Origin: JACKOB01 sp024234575
GTDB lineage: Bacteria > Pseudomonadota > Gammaproteobacteria > Pseudomonadales > Oleiphilaceae
Reading direction: 5' to 3'
Length of the DNA stretch: 64,000 bases
Assembly (NCBI GenBank): GCA_051208035.1
Contig: JBPJFZ010000001.1
Coordinates: forward strand, 124,001 to 188,000
Shown here piece after piece: positions 1 through 9,479 of this stretch (the stretch's first letter is position 1; each line of letters begins with the position of its first letter). Both the position numbers and the translations under genes were made by a program. A model generated the notes under the pieces. It saw only the letters and a program-made list of their open reading frames with translations. It did not search any database and was not told where the DNA came from.

Positions 1-81
1 CTCGAACGAATCCTTACTCAGACCTTTTATTTGTTTTGTGTTTTCCTATCAGGGCCTCCCTAAGTAAGCCCTACTTGAACA

Positions 82-125
82 GCGGTAATATGATAACGTT
101 CGGCTTCATATTACTGCTTTTTTTT
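82..125 (+). terminator. Rho-independent terminator for a plus-strand transcript from outside the window
   Basis: A 12-bp stem with one G-T wobble (GCGGTAATATGA pairing with TCATATTACTGC) and a 12-nt loop is followed directly by eight T residues on the plus strand. On the minus strand there is no T tract, so it does not serve dinG. It implies a plus-strand gene ending at or just before the left edge, convergent with dinG. No gene body can be identified in the first 80 bases. Confidence 0.6.
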
Positions 126-176
126 GCCTGCAACTTTTGTAAACACTCACTCAGCCTTAAATCTAATCCAAATGCT

Positions 177-2417
177 TTATTCGTAAGCCTCGTAGCTAAT
201 CCTGAAAGGTGGCAATGATTTGAGAAAGTATTGACCGTATCTTCTGCTAAGCACTCGTGAGTCCAACAATGAGACAACACCTCGATCTGTTTCGTTACGA
301 ATCAACCGCCCGCAGGCCTGTTTAAGGCGCACCGCCGCCGAAGGCAATGATACTTCAAGAAACGAATTGCCTCCCCTCTCTTCTATCCACTCTGACAGCG
401 CTGCATCTAAAGGATCATCAGGCACGGAAAACGGAATTTTGGCAATGATAACGTGGGTTAAATAATCCCCAGGCAAATCTAAGCCTTCTGCAAAACTGGC
501 AAGCCCGAATAGAATACTAATGGACTGGCTATCAGATTTTTGTTTATGTTGAATAATTGCCTCTGTACGGCTGACGTCGTCTTGCCTGATGACGTAGTTT
601 CTTAATCGATGCTCTAACGCAAAATACACATCATTCATCTGCTGCCGTGAACTAAAAAGCGCCAGGAATGTACGATGTTTTTGCGCTAAGGCCTGGGTAT
701 TTTCCGTGCTTTTAACAGCTTCATCAGTGTTACCCAATGCTTTTTCTGTGATGGCACTATCCAGTAATTGCGAAATGTAACCAGCTACGGCCTCGGTGTG
801 CTTATCCTGCTTGGATGGGTCGGGGAAATTTTCAGGAATTCTGAGTAACGCATTTTCAGCGTAGTTAAACGGACTTTTCAACATAGAAAACTGACTATTT
901 TCGGGGATACCATTCTTAAACTTGAACGATTCAAAAGACTCCCCGGAAGAGAGCGTCGCGGACGTCAACACAACGCCAAAAGCACGCTTCCAAATACCAT
1001 TTGTTAGAATATTGTCTGCAACCAGGGGGCTACAAGATACACTTAAATCAACGAAATCATTGTGTTCGAGCTTCTTTAACCACTTCGCTAAAGGCCTGGC
1101 GTTTCCTTCAGTTTGTGTAGAAAACAGCTTCCAAAGCTGACTTTGATTTTCACAACGATTCAATATTTGTCCGACGACGGGGTACCACTGCTCACACTCT
1201 TCTTTATTAAGACCGGAATCACCGGTGTTTTTTTCATCCGATAATCCCTTTTTAATCTCGGTAAACAGCTTTTCAGTGTTGCGTGTCATCGCCGCAAAAT
1301 GGTGCTGTAAGTCACGACCGACCTCACAGGCGGCTTCATCTACCTCGCCATTTTTAAAGCGATATGTTTCTGCTGCGTCTTTTCTCTCGTGTGACTTTTT
1401 ATCTTCTGCATCCCAGTCCAGCTCACTAAAGAAGTATTCGTAAATCTGCGCCAGTAACACATCGGTTTCTCTAGAAACACTGGCCACTTCGTCAATAACA
1501 GCTTTCCACCCGGCAGAAGTCGCTAAGTGCGGTAACAAGTCGGCATAAGATTTAGTCATCTGCTTCAACCATTGCCGGCTAGATTGCAGTTGCGTATTAA
1601 AAGAGAAATGATTGAGCGCTTTATCTGCCAGGTGGTGCGCCTCATCAAAAACAAATATGCAGTCTTCAGTAACCGGCAGGATGACCCCACCACCCAACGC
1701 CAAATCAGCTAGAACCAAATCATGGTTACAAACCAAAACATCAACACTGTCCCATCGATCTCGGGCGTCATAATAGGGGCAATGATTAAAATGGGCGCAG
1801 GCACGGCTCGTACAGGAACGATTGTCAGCCGTCAGTTGAGACCAGGTTTCCATTGGCACAGGTTGTGTCAGTGCATCAAATTCGCCATTCCAGCGCATCG
1901 ATGCATAGTCATCAAACAGTGTTTTAAGTGTTTCAGCGTCAATCTTTTCCGTTACCGGCTTTGTCGACATACCAGCAAATAAGTCACCATTATGGTCTGT
2001 ATTCGCCATTAACTGCTCTAGACGTGCAATACACAGGTATCTGCCACGCCCTTTCGCCAAGGTAAAACTGAAGCCTAATCCAGAATTGTCGCGAAAATCG
2101 GGCAAATCCTTATTGACCAACTGTTCTTGTAAGGTCACCGTGGCGGTGGAGAGTATTAGTTTTTTTCCCAAAGCTTGCGCCACGGGAATTCCCGCCGCGA
2201 GATAAGCTAGAGTTTTACCGGTTCCGGTGCCAGCTTCTATCACACACAGTTTTTCAGTAGATGAGCGATTACCATCAGCACCAATAGACAGTGAGAACAG
2301 ATAATTAGCAATGTCCGCTATCATCTGCTTTTGCGCATGTCTGGCCTGCAAGCTTTTTTTGCTTAAAAATTGTTTATAGGAGCCTTGAATTGACTGCTTT
2401 ACGTTCTCGGGGATCAT
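177..2417 (-). CDS. dinG: ATP-dependent 5'-3' DNA helicase DinG (XPD-like, iron-sulfur)
   Basis: Superfamily 2 helicase of the DinG/XPD family, which unwinds D-loops, R-loops and similar structures in damage repair. The 746 residues show Walker A (EAGTGTGKT, about 61-69), the DEAH box (about 258-261) and a C-terminal QACGRLIR helicase motif. Four cysteines at about 129, 202, 207 and 213 match the spacing of the 4Fe-4S ligands in E. coli DinG, and the flanking sequence (GRGRY-C, then CxxxxC...C) also matches. Length is close to the E. coli protein (716). The start codon overlaps the stop of gspB as TAATG, so the two are translationally coupled even though their functions are unrelated. The Fe-S cysteines separate it from YoaA-type paralogues only weakly, but the N-terminus aligns best with DinG. 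Confidence 0.9.
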   Translation of the reverse strand: MIPENVKQSIQGSYKQFLSKKSLQARHAQKQMIADIANYLFSLSIGADGNRSSTEKLCVIEAGTGTGKTLAYLAAGIPVAQALGKKLILSTATVTLQEQLVNKDLPDFRDNSGLGFSFTLAKGRGRYLCIARLEQLMANTDHNGDLFAGMSTKPVTEKIDAETLKTLFDDYASMRWNGEFDALTQPVPMETWSQLTADNRSCTSRACAHFNHCPYYDARDRWDSVDVLVCNHDLVLADLALGGGVILPVTEDCIFVFDEAHHLADKALNHFSFNTQLQSSRQWLKQMTKSYADLLPHLATSAGWKAVIDEVASVSRETDVLLAQIYEYFFSELDWDAEDKKSHERKDAAETYRFKNGEVDEAACEVGRDLQHHFAAMTRNTEKLFTEIKKGLSDEKNTGDSGLNKEECEQWYPVVGQILNRCENQSQLWKLFSTQTEGNARPLAKWLKKLEHNDFVDLSVSCSPLVADNILTNGIWKRAFGVVLTSATLSSGESFESFKFKNGIPENSQFSMLKSPFNYAENALLRIPENFPDPSKQDKHTEAVAGYISQLLDSAITEKALGNTDEAVKSTENTQALAQKHRTFLALFSSRQQMNDVYFALEHRLRNYVIRQDDVSRTEAIIQHKQKSDSQSISILFGLASFAEGLDLPGDYLTHVIIAKIPFSVPDDPLDAALSEWIEERGGNSFLEVSLPSAAVRLKQACGRLIRNETDRGVVSLLDSRVLSRRYGQYFLKSLPPFRISYEAYE

Positions 2418-3373
2418 TATTTACCGAAAGCCCAATTGCGAATCACGGATAGCCTGAATGACACATTATCTTTGCGCAGGACGACGCCCTCTTGGGTTAC
2501 GTCTTCTACAGTCAGCCCACTGACGGTTTGGCCTATTTTAAGATACTGATCATTAATCATAATTCTTCGACGATGAGGATCTGAAGAGTAGATATGGCTA
2601 TTAAACACCAGGCTTGGAATCGTCTGTTGAAATGATTTATCCATATCGTACAAATAAGGTATGTCAGTGGCTTCGTCACGGACTTTCGCTGCGGGAGCCC
2701 TGGTTTCTGCGGGTGCTGTGGCTACTGTCTGTTTTTGAGGTTGAGCTGACACAGAATCGGGATCAATGGCGGTCTCTGCCACAGCACTTGCCGGCCGTTG
2801 ACCTACTAAAGGTGGCGGTGCAGCAGGTACGGCCATGCCAGATGCGCTGCCAGATGGCACTTTTTTAGGAGTAACGTTGGTAGCATTTGTAACTGATTTA
2901 GGCCGAGGATCGATACGAATAAAGTCGTCTTGTGATTGGCCATAAGTATCAGCTGGCATACTGGTGTTATCTGTGATTGACGGGCTGTATTCTGGTGCCA
3001 ACTTCATCTGTGAGTCCGTCAATCCGGCATCGACGGCAGAAAGGCCATCCACCTTTGGGTTGTTTTGCTGGTAATCATCCTGCTTCGACGTTTGCGGTAT
3101 TCTGGCCGCGTAACTATCTATTGGATTGCTGGTCTCATTATCAACGGGTAAAGAAAGCACAGGCAACGAGCTGTCTTTCGCTGGTTGTGTCTGCCAGTAG
3201 GATGATGAGATAAACAAAATGTTTGCAACCAGAAGCACTGCCAAAAAATAAACCCAGACAGGTGTCTTTCGGCGTTTCTGTGTAATCATCATTTGCGCGG
3301 CTGAAAACTCAGGCGCAGCACCACGAGATCTCTCTAATTCCGACTTTTTCAATGCATCAAGAATATGGCTCAT
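2417..3373 (-). CDS. gspB: General secretion pathway protein B (GspB/ExeB-like)
   Basis: 318-residue bitopic inner-membrane protein. A conserved N-terminus (MSHILDALKKSELER) is followed by one transmembrane segment at about 36-58, a low-complexity Pro/Ala/Thr-rich periplasmic stretch, and a C-terminal GspB domain (SHIYSSDPHRRRIMIN about 258-273, then a small beta-rich fold). In Aeromonas, ExeB works with the ATPase ExeA to assemble the GspD secretin through the peptidoglycan. Here the partner gspA lies 15 bp upstream in the same operon, and the stop codon overlaps the dinG start. No other gsp genes are in the window, so the type II secretion core must be elsewhere if present. The family assignment is clear; the role is inferred from family knowledge. 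Confidence 0.88.
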   Translation of the reverse strand: MSHILDALKKSELERSRGAAPEFSAAQMMITQKRRKTPVWVYFLAVLLVANILFISSSYWQTQPAKDSSLPVLSLPVDNETSNPIDSYAARIPQTSKQDDYQQNNPKVDGLSAVDAGLTDSQMKLAPEYSPSITDNTSMPADTYGQSQDDFIRIDPRPKSVTNATNVTPKKVPSGSASGMAVPAAPPPLVGQRPASAVAETAIDPDSVSAQPQKQTVATAPAETRAPAAKVRDEATDIPYLYDMDKSFQQTIPSLVFNSHIYSSDPHRRRIMINDQYLKIGQTVSGLTVEDVTQEGVVLRKDNVSFRLSVIRNWAFGK

Positions 3374-3388
3374 GGTCTTATAACTCTT

Positions 3389-5161
3389 CTATCGATCATG
3401 CGAGCTTAGGTCTGCCTGTAAATTTAGCCTGGGCAAGGAATTGTAGACATAGTGGCTCATTTGCAGTTCGGTCATTTCACCAACAATGCCATCTGCCGTT
3501 AAACCATGCGCAGCCTGAAAAAATCGCACTTGCTCTTTAATGTTATCGCGATTGACCAGGTTGTCTTTATGAGGCCACTTGGCGTAAACACTTGCATCAT
3601 TGCTCTTGTAATAGGCACGGATAACATCCATTGCCCCTATTACCCACTTGTCTTTATCAACGACCTGCCCCGGCACTATACGTTCAGACCGATAAGGGGG
3701 GACTTTCCAAATAAATCTGAACTCGCCGTACCAAAAGTCTTGTAAAGGTTTTACCGGAACGGATACCGAACCCAGCGGCCCGCCGAGTTCGGCGATATCG
3801 CCATGAATACTAAGGAGCAAAACGTCTCTTTGTCCGTACTCTGGTAACCGTAAAGACAAAATTGCCGGGTGATCAATATCGATAACCTGACGCCAGCTAC
3901 CAATCATTTCGGTACATTGCAGCCCATTGGTGCTGGCTAGATTGCAGAAAGCCCTTTTGGTAGTTAACTGTGCCGGGGCAGCTTCAATGTGCCAACGTTT
4001 CAGCAAAGCGCTATGCAAATCTTCTGGCAGACTGCTGGCCGATAGCATAATGGCTATAGGTGACGTGGTATCTTCGAGCGATGATGATACTTGTGTCTTT
4101 ACTTCTGCAGAATCTCTTTTTACCTGCTCAAGGGTCGAAGGTGTCTTTTCTGCAACAGGTTGACGCAATACTTCACCTTTCACGGTGACATTGGCCTGGC
4201 TGCCATCGACAGGCACCAGACTTTCCCCTGGTGTGTACAGCCCCTTCAGCGCCATCGCTATGACAACAGTGGTAATCCCGGCTGCAACACCCAGCAACAA
4301 TCCCGACGTTACCCAGGGGGGCAGTGATAGACGCTGCTGAACAGACACCTCACCCATCGCCTCTTTGGCAGCTGATTTAACCAACGCTGGTGTTACTTCA
4401 GAATATTCGCCAGCGTAGGCTGCTAAAAGGCTTCGATCGCAAATTAGATTAATTAAACGGGGGATGCCGCGGGACAATTTGTAAACTTTTTGAATGGCTG
4501 CGTCACTAAATAAAGGTGCCAGGCGACCCGCTACATTTAACCGCAAACGTATATAGGCTTTAACTTCTGAACGCTCGAGAGGCCCGAGATGATAGCGCGC
4601 AGTGATGCGTTGTGAAAGCTGCCGAAGAACCGGCTTTGCAACCAATTCTTTTAGCTCAGGCTGTCCCAGCAATACTATTTGTAATAGTTTTTTTTCTGAT
4701 GTCTCGAGGTTTGTGAGCAAACGTATTTGCTCTAACACATCAACAGAGAGATTTTGTGCTTCATCAATAATAAGCACCGTGTGTCTACCTTTAGCGTGCG
4801 CACTCAATAAATATTGATTGATAGCATCAGTGTAGTTTTTAACCGTGCATAAATTTTTAAGTACTTTATCGTCAATTTTTAATTCGTCACAAATCGCCGC
4901 CAGTAACTCTCGGGCAGATAATTTCGGATTAACGATATAGGCAACATCTGTTGCCTCGGGAAGTTGTTCTAAAAATGAACGGCAGACTGTTGTTTTGCCC
5001 GTACCAACTTCGCCGGTGAGCAAAATAAAACCGCCCTGCCCGCGGACGCCATAGAGCAAATGAGCCAACGCCTCTTTGTGGCGTTCACTTAAAAAAAGAT
5101 ATTTGGGATCAGGCGCTATCGAAAAAGGAAATTCATTAAGCGCAAAATATTCAAGATACAT
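3389..5161 (-). CDS. gspA: GspA/ExeA-like AAA ATPase with peptidoglycan-binding domain
   Basis: 590-residue ATPase. The N-terminal AAA domain carries Walker A (GEVGTGKTT, about 50-58) and Walker B (LIIDEAQ, about 130-136). A hydrophobic segment at about 283-307 crosses the inner membrane, followed by a periplasmic part ending in a PG_binding_1-like repeat (FFQAAHGLTADGIVGEMT near 553-570). This is the architecture of Aeromonas ExeA, which hydrolyses ATP, binds peptidoglycan and helps place the type II secretin. It is transcribed ahead of gspB and dinG with a 15-bp gap to gspB. The alternative reading, a generic MSHA-type (MshM) ATPase, is less likely because of the transmembrane segment, the PG-binding tail and the adjacent gspB. 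Confidence 0.87.
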   Translation of the reverse strand: MYLEYFALNEFPFSIAPDPKYLFLSERHKEALAHLLYGVRGQGGFILLTGEVGTGKTTVCRSFLEQLPEATDVAYIVNPKLSARELLAAICDELKIDDKVLKNLCTVKNYTDAINQYLLSAHAKGRHTVLIIDEAQNLSVDVLEQIRLLTNLETSEKKLLQIVLLGQPELKELVAKPVLRQLSQRITARYHLGPLERSEVKAYIRLRLNVAGRLAPLFSDAAIQKVYKLSRGIPRLINLICDRSLLAAYAGEYSEVTPALVKSAAKEAMGEVSVQQRLSLPPWVTSGLLLGVAAGITTVVIAMALKGLYTPGESLVPVDGSQANVTVKGEVLRQPVAEKTPSTLEQVKRDSAEVKTQVSSSLEDTTSPIAIMLSASSLPEDLHSALLKRWHIEAAPAQLTTKRAFCNLASTNGLQCTEMIGSWRQVIDIDHPAILSLRLPEYGQRDVLLLSIHGDIAELGGPLGSVSVPVKPLQDFWYGEFRFIWKVPPYRSERIVPGQVVDKDKWVIGAMDVIRAYYKSNDASVYAKWPHKDNLVNRDNIKEQVRFFQAAHGLTADGIVGEMTELQMSHYVYNSLPRLNLQADLSSHDR

Positions 5162-5324
5162 CTGGTTTAGGTTTCTTAACCGTCTGGTAAGTAATAGCTA
5201 CGGGCAGGAGTCACCCCCTGTTTTTTGCAGTAATCATATAGACTCAGCCCTCAGTTGTAATCAGTTTCTTTACCGAAATGTGCTGAGGGAGCAAATCCAT
5301 TAACGATAAAACACGCGATGCATG

Positions 5325-6815
5325 CTAAGAGGCATTTTTTGCATTTTGGATAGGAATAATCTTTAAACTTCGGCGGTTCTGCGGGCGACTGTTTTCTAAC
5401 TGTTGCACACATCGCTCAAGCGTTCGACTGATTTTTGCGTGAGTTCGTATCATGGCAAGTTTTGGCCAGGTTGCACGTTCCCCAGCAAGTGTAAGTTCGC
5501 GAACAAATTCCACACTCGGATTACTCAGCATATTTGCGTAATGCTTGAGGGTATAGTTCGGTGCAATGGTCACGTCGCCATAGTACTTTTGCGCGAGAAT
5601 AGTATAAATCTGCCCAGATACTTGTCGCATTAACTCCGGGGAAGATGTCTTTCTAAGCACATCAAATAATGCCTTACCATGAAAACCAATTTCTGCCTTA
5701 ATTAATCGACTGGGTAAACTTAATAATGATCGTTTCTTTTCCATATCGTTCAAGCGCATAAAGGGCACAATATGCGGGTTAGTCTGACTCACAATCGAAA
5801 AATTCACATCATGCAGGTGCATTAATCTTTCAATGGGTAAATCATCGACAACTGAGCCATCAACCCACCTCAGCCTCGGCATATAAGGAACCAGCTCACC
5901 CTCTCTGTCTTTTTTCACCAGTTTGGTCGGCGGGAAAATACCCGGTACCGAACAAGAAGCTTGCGCACCGCTCCAGACTAACAGATACGGCGAAGTAAAT
6001 CGGCTTAAGAGTCTTGGCTTTTGGTGCTGGTGTACGGGGGAGACGGTAATATTGATACTTCTGCCTGATTTCTCATAGGCTTCCTGAAACGTGAATTCGC
6101 CGATATTGGAACGCAGACAGTCTCTTAGTTGTCGGGCATCCATAAAGCCCTTACCGGCAAAACCCTTGAGGATACCATTCCACTTCCAGGCATTTAAATT
6201 ATGGTTATCAGGGTCTAGCATATTTGGTAACTCTGCATCACTGTGGGTCCCCAGCATTGCGGCCATAACCGAACCTACACTTGACCCTGCAATAACACTA
6301 GGCAACAAACCACGCTCCCAAAGCGCTTTTACAACACCTATATGGAACATACCCAATGTTGCCCCGCCGCTTAAAAGCAATGCGGGCCTGCCAAAACTGA
6401 GCAGGGTATCTTTAAAAAATTTTATTTTGTCGTCTAAGGGTAATTCTGGGATTGAGGTATTACAGACATAATTAAGAGAACTACACACCTGATTAACATA
6501 TTCTTCAATCAAATGTTTTGTGCCAACATGGCTGCGCCCATAAAGCCGCGCATCACCCATATTACCTAAATCGTGGTGCAACCCCTCTCTTAAAGAACGA
6601 ATTAAGTCGAAATTGTTTTTTTGTGTCTGAAATGAACGTATTTCGGTGAGTCGATCATAAATAAGTTTGTAATTGTACAAAGGGCTTGAGAACGCCTCTT
6701 TCCATTCGACATTTCCTTCCAGATAATCCAGTTCCAATGCCGCTTCTTTCCATTGCTCGTAGTTCTTGGCTTGATCCATACGGGCGCGGTGTTTGGCGAG
6801 TTTGTTCCACAACAT
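5325..6815 (-). CDS. Patatin-like phospholipase with DUF3336 N-terminal domain
   Basis: 496-residue Ser/Asp-dyad acyl hydrolase. An N-terminal alpha-helical DUF3336 region (about 1-135) precedes the patatin domain. The oxyanion loop is GGATLG (about 150-155), the nucleophile elbow GSSVG (Ser about 179), and the catalytic Asp lies in VDGSVVDD near 307, where DGS replaces the usual DG(G/A). The DUF3336-patatin fusion is shared with eukaryotic TGL/SDP1 triacylglycerol lipases and many proteobacterial proteins. Triacylglycerol or phospholipid hydrolysis is likely but the substrate is not shown by sequence. There is no signal peptide, so it is cytosolic or membrane-associated. AAGGA lies 8 nt before the ATG. 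It stands alone on its strand but sits next to several other lipid genes. Confidence 0.82.
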   Translation of the reverse strand: MLWNKLAKHRARMDQAKNYEQWKEAALELDYLEGNVEWKEAFSSPLYNYKLIYDRLTEIRSFQTQKNNFDLIRSLREGLHHDLGNMGDARLYGRSHVGTKHLIEEYVNQVCSSLNYVCNTSIPELPLDDKIKFFKDTLLSFGRPALLLSGGATLGMFHIGVVKALWERGLLPSVIAGSSVGSVMAAMLGTHSDAELPNMLDPDNHNLNAWKWNGILKGFAGKGFMDARQLRDCLRSNIGEFTFQEAYEKSGRSINITVSPVHQHQKPRLLSRFTSPYLLVWSGAQASCSVPGIFPPTKLVKKDREGELVPYMPRLRWVDGSVVDDLPIERLMHLHDVNFSIVSQTNPHIVPFMRLNDMEKKRSLLSLPSRLIKAEIGFHGKALFDVLRKTSSPELMRQVSGQIYTILAQKYYGDVTIAPNYTLKHYANMLSNPSVEFVRELTLAGERATWPKLAMIRTHAKISRTLERCVQQLENSRPQNRRSLKIIPIQNAKNAS

Positions 6816-6967
6816 TTAGACGTTCCTTATATATCGATATAAGAAAAGTATAGACCAGGTAACCAGGTGTCACTTAGCGATTGGTCGTAAATATAAAATT
6901 GAATGGCCTGCTAATTAGTGGACAAATAGCTTTTATTAATCGCTCCGCGAGCAGTTATAGGCGACCA

Positions 6968-7696
6968 TCAGAAGTTTTCGAGATAGGACTCATCCCCACC
7001 TGACGAAAAAGCATCCTCAACAGCGCCATCTTTTACTTCATATTCACGCAGTTGGAAAAAGGCATTACGCACAAATGAATACTTATCACCGATAATAAGT
7101 GCCTCAGCAGGGATAACATCTGCCCGCTTATCAATGATATTGAGGGCAATCAATCCATAGCGTGGATTATCTGCCACGAAAACGGCGAGCAGAGAGAACG
7201 CAAATTGCTCGGTTAAGGTTCCACTGGCGTGCCTGATCAGGGAAGGCCCCATCAGTGGCAGAACCAGGTAGGGGCCTTTAGGCACCCCCCAATATCCAAG
7301 CGTTTGACCAAGATCCTCCCGGTTACGTTCGATTTGAAAGGCGGTACCAACATCTATCAGCCCTCCCAGCCCAAACGTTGTATTAAACATTATGCGAGCT
7401 GTATGCATTGCGGCTTTATGGGGCTTTAGCTGTAATAACGAATTGCCCACGGTATAAACATCTTCAATATTCTTAAAAAAATTGGTGACACTGTGGTCGA
7501 CAAAGTCCGGCGTCACTTTTCGATAACCAATAGCCACAGGCTTGAGAATGTACTCATCAAGCGTGTCATTGATGGCAAACATTTTTCTGTTAAATGGCTC
7601 CCACGGATCATCAGGATGTGACCCTTCACTTAACATTGCCTGCACAACACTGCTATGTGTAAAAAAAATGGCGAAGACGACCCAAAAATATTTCAT
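6968..7696 (-). CDS. mlaA: MlaA/VacJ family outer-membrane lipid-asymmetry protein without a lipobox
   Basis: 242 residues. An N-terminal signal peptide of about 20 residues is followed by the MlaA signature (DPWEPFNRKMFAIND...LDEYILKPVA) and the family's central segments (ARIMFNTTFGLGGLIDVGT; EDLGQTLGYWGVPKGPYLVLP). MlaA removes mislocalised phospholipid from the outer leaflet of the outer membrane and hands it to MlaC. The usual lipobox Cys is absent: the signal peptide ends SSVVQA-MLSEG, a signal-peptidase I type site, so the mature protein would not be lipidated. AAGGG lies 5 nt before the ATG. The other mla genes are not in the window. It is transcribed divergently from the thioesterase. 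Confidence 0.85.
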   Translation of the reverse strand: MKYFWVVFAIFFTHSSVVQAMLSEGSHPDDPWEPFNRKMFAINDTLDEYILKPVAIGYRKVTPDFVDHSVTNFFKNIEDVYTVGNSLLQLKPHKAAMHTARIMFNTTFGLGGLIDVGTAFQIERNREDLGQTLGYWGVPKGPYLVLPLMGPSLIRHASGTLTEQFAFSLLAVFVADNPRYGLIALNIIDKRADVIPAEALIIGDKYSFVRNAFFQLREYEVKDGAVEDAFSSGGDESYLENF

Positions 7697-7864
7697 AATC
7701 CCTTAGTCTTAACGAAAAACATCGCTTACCCAGCGATGCCTGTAAATATACCTATAATTATCAATAGGCTTCAATAATGTTGGTATCTCTGATTAATTGC
7801 CAGCACTGGCGGATTAATCAGAGGTTCCTTTGTCTTAATCTACACACAACTTATCAGGCACACT

Positions 7865-8308
7865 ATGGATACCAAAAAAACACTGCTGGCCGAAATAACA
7901 ATGGCTACCCGGTGGGGTGACCAGGATAAATATGGTCATATCAACAACACTGTTTTCTTTCGCTATATAGAGGAAGCGCGCGTCTGCTGGTTTAACTCCC
8001 TTGGATTCGCTGTTGACGGCAAAGGCGAAGGACCAATATTGCTTAAAACAGGCGCGACATTCCACCGCGAACTTAATTACCCCACTGACATCACGATTAA
8101 AACCTATGCCCTTACACCAGGCAACTCTAGTCTCCCCATGCAACATGAAATAGTTGATGCCAGCAACGGAGAACTTTACTGCACTGTCGATGCGCTTGTG
8201 GTGTGGTACGAACACGCATCAAAAAAATCAATTCCCCTTCACCACCGCATTCGTGAAGAAATAGCTAACCGTTATAATTTGCGCAATATGACTGAGCCGG
8301 CAGAATAG
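7865..8308 (+). CDS. Acyl-CoA thioesterase of the 4HBT hotdog family
   Basis: 147-residue hotdog-fold protein. The N-terminal segment RWGDQDKYGHINNTVFFRYIEEAR (about 16-39) is the 4-hydroxybenzoyl-CoA thioesterase/YbgC-type active-site helix, with the Asp-x-x-Gly-His-x-Asn arrangement. It probably hydrolyses acyl-CoA or acyl-ACP thioesters; chain length is not predictable. It is divergent from mlaA and convergent with the ketosynthase gene, and its last 37 bp overlap the 3' end of that gene on the other strand. Confidence 0.82.
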   Translation: MDTKKTLLAEITMATRWGDQDKYGHINNTVFFRYIEEARVCWFNSLGFAVDGKGEGPILLKTGATFHRELNYPTDITIKTYALTPGNSSLPMQHEIVDASNGELYCTVDALVVWYEHASKKSIPLHHRIREEIANRYNLRNMTEPAE

Positions 8309-9393
8309 CCGGCCCCGAAAGAGCATAGTACCCCGATATCCCCGGCCTTAAAATCTGCTTTCGTCTGGTGAAACGCGATAACCGAGCCCGCCGAACTGGT
8401 GTTGGCATACTTATCAAGAATAACCGGTGCGATAGTTTCATCCGCCTCCCTGCCAAGTACTTTTTTAGCAATTAGCTGATTCATACTGAGGTTAGCCTGG
8501 TGTAACCAGAGCCTTTTAATGTCTTCTGCAACGATACCGTGCGTTTCAATATGTTCTGAAATCATTTGCGAAACCATAGGCACGACTTCTTTAAATACTT
8601 TTCGACCCTGCTGCACAAACAGTTTGTCTTTATTACCAATGCCGCTTTCGTCGCAGCGGTTTAGAAAACCAAAATTATTGCGGATGTTATTTGAAAATCG
8701 TGTTTTTAATAGCGTACCGATAACTTCAAAAGCATTATCTTTTTCAGCGAGATCTGCCCTCTCTACCAACATGGCAGTACAGGCATCACCAAATATAAAA
8801 TGGCTGTCCCGGTCTCTAAAATTTAAATGTGCGGTACAAATTTCGGGATTAATAACCAGTACCGCACGGGCTGAGCCGTTTTCAACGGCATTGACAGCCG
8901 CTTGCAGACCAAAGGTGGCTGACGAACAGGCGACGTTCATATCATAGGCAAAGCCTTCTATACCCAGTGCATTTTGCACTTCAACAGAAACAGCCGGATA
9001 GGCGCGCTGCAAATTGGAGCAGGCCACAATAACAAAATCTACATCGGCGGCAGTTCGCTTTGCCTGCGCTAAGGCTTCCGTTGCGGCTGCTATCGCCATT
9101 TCACACTGAATACCTGGTTGGTCATCACTCCGCTCTGCAATAAATGGCGCCATTCTTTCAGGGTCGAGAATGCCCTTCTTGTCGATAACGAAACGGCTTT
9201 TAATACCGGAGGCTTTTTCAATGAAGGCACTGGATGATTCTTGCAGCGGTTCACATTCGCCCCTTTCAATCGCGTTTGCATTAGCGGTATTCGCGTTTCG
9301 AACCCATTGATTAAATGCTTCGACTAGCTCGTCGTTACTGATCGCATTTGCTGGTGTAAACAATCCTGACCCGCTCAATACCGCTTTTGTCAC
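8272..9393 (-). CDS. Beta-ketoacyl-ACP synthase III family protein (FabH-like, PA3286-type)
   Basis: 373-residue thiolase-fold condensing enzyme with the FabH catalytic triad: Cys about 156 (NVACSSATF), His in LHQANLSMN near 294 and Asn in YANTSSAGS near 330. It is longer than housekeeping FabH (about 317) and closely resembles, from memory, Pseudomonas aeruginosa PA3286, which condenses medium-chain acyl-CoA from beta-oxidation with malonyl-ACP and so shunts degraded fatty acids back into synthesis. That role is inferred here. The start is GTG with GGAG 6 nt upstream. The 3' end overlaps the convergent thioesterase gene by 37 bp. It is not OleA: there is no oleBCD neighbourhood. Confidence 0.85.
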   Translation of the reverse strand: MTKAVLSGSGLFTPANAISNDELVEAFNQWVRNANTANANAIERGECEPLQESSSAFIEKASGIKSRFVIDKKGILDPERMAPFIAERSDDQPGIQCEMAIAAATEALAQAKRTAADVDFVIVACSNLQRAYPAVSVEVQNALGIEGFAYDMNVACSSATFGLQAAVNAVENGSARAVLVINPEICTAHLNFRDRDSHFIFGDACTAMLVERADLAEKDNAFEVIGTLLKTRFSNNIRNNFGFLNRCDESGIGNKDKLFVQQGRKVFKEVVPMVSQMISEHIETHGIVAEDIKRLWLHQANLSMNQLIAKKVLGREADETIAPVILDKYANTSSAGSVIAFHQTKADFKAGDIGVLCSFGAGYSAGSVILRKL

Positions 9394-9479
9394 TTTTTTC
9401 TCCAGAAAAATATTTCGTCTTTTGTTAATCCGACTAATTTAATTGAACAATCCTAACACCGGGGTCTGGTTTTCGCTAG

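Noticed and set aside
36..218. 60-residue open frame at the left edge
   Set aside because: It runs through a terminator hairpin and into the 3' end of dinG, and its start has no ribosome site.
8519..8947. 142-residue open frame antisense to the ketosynthase
   Set aside because: It lies wholly within a well-supported gene and has no domain or ribosome site.
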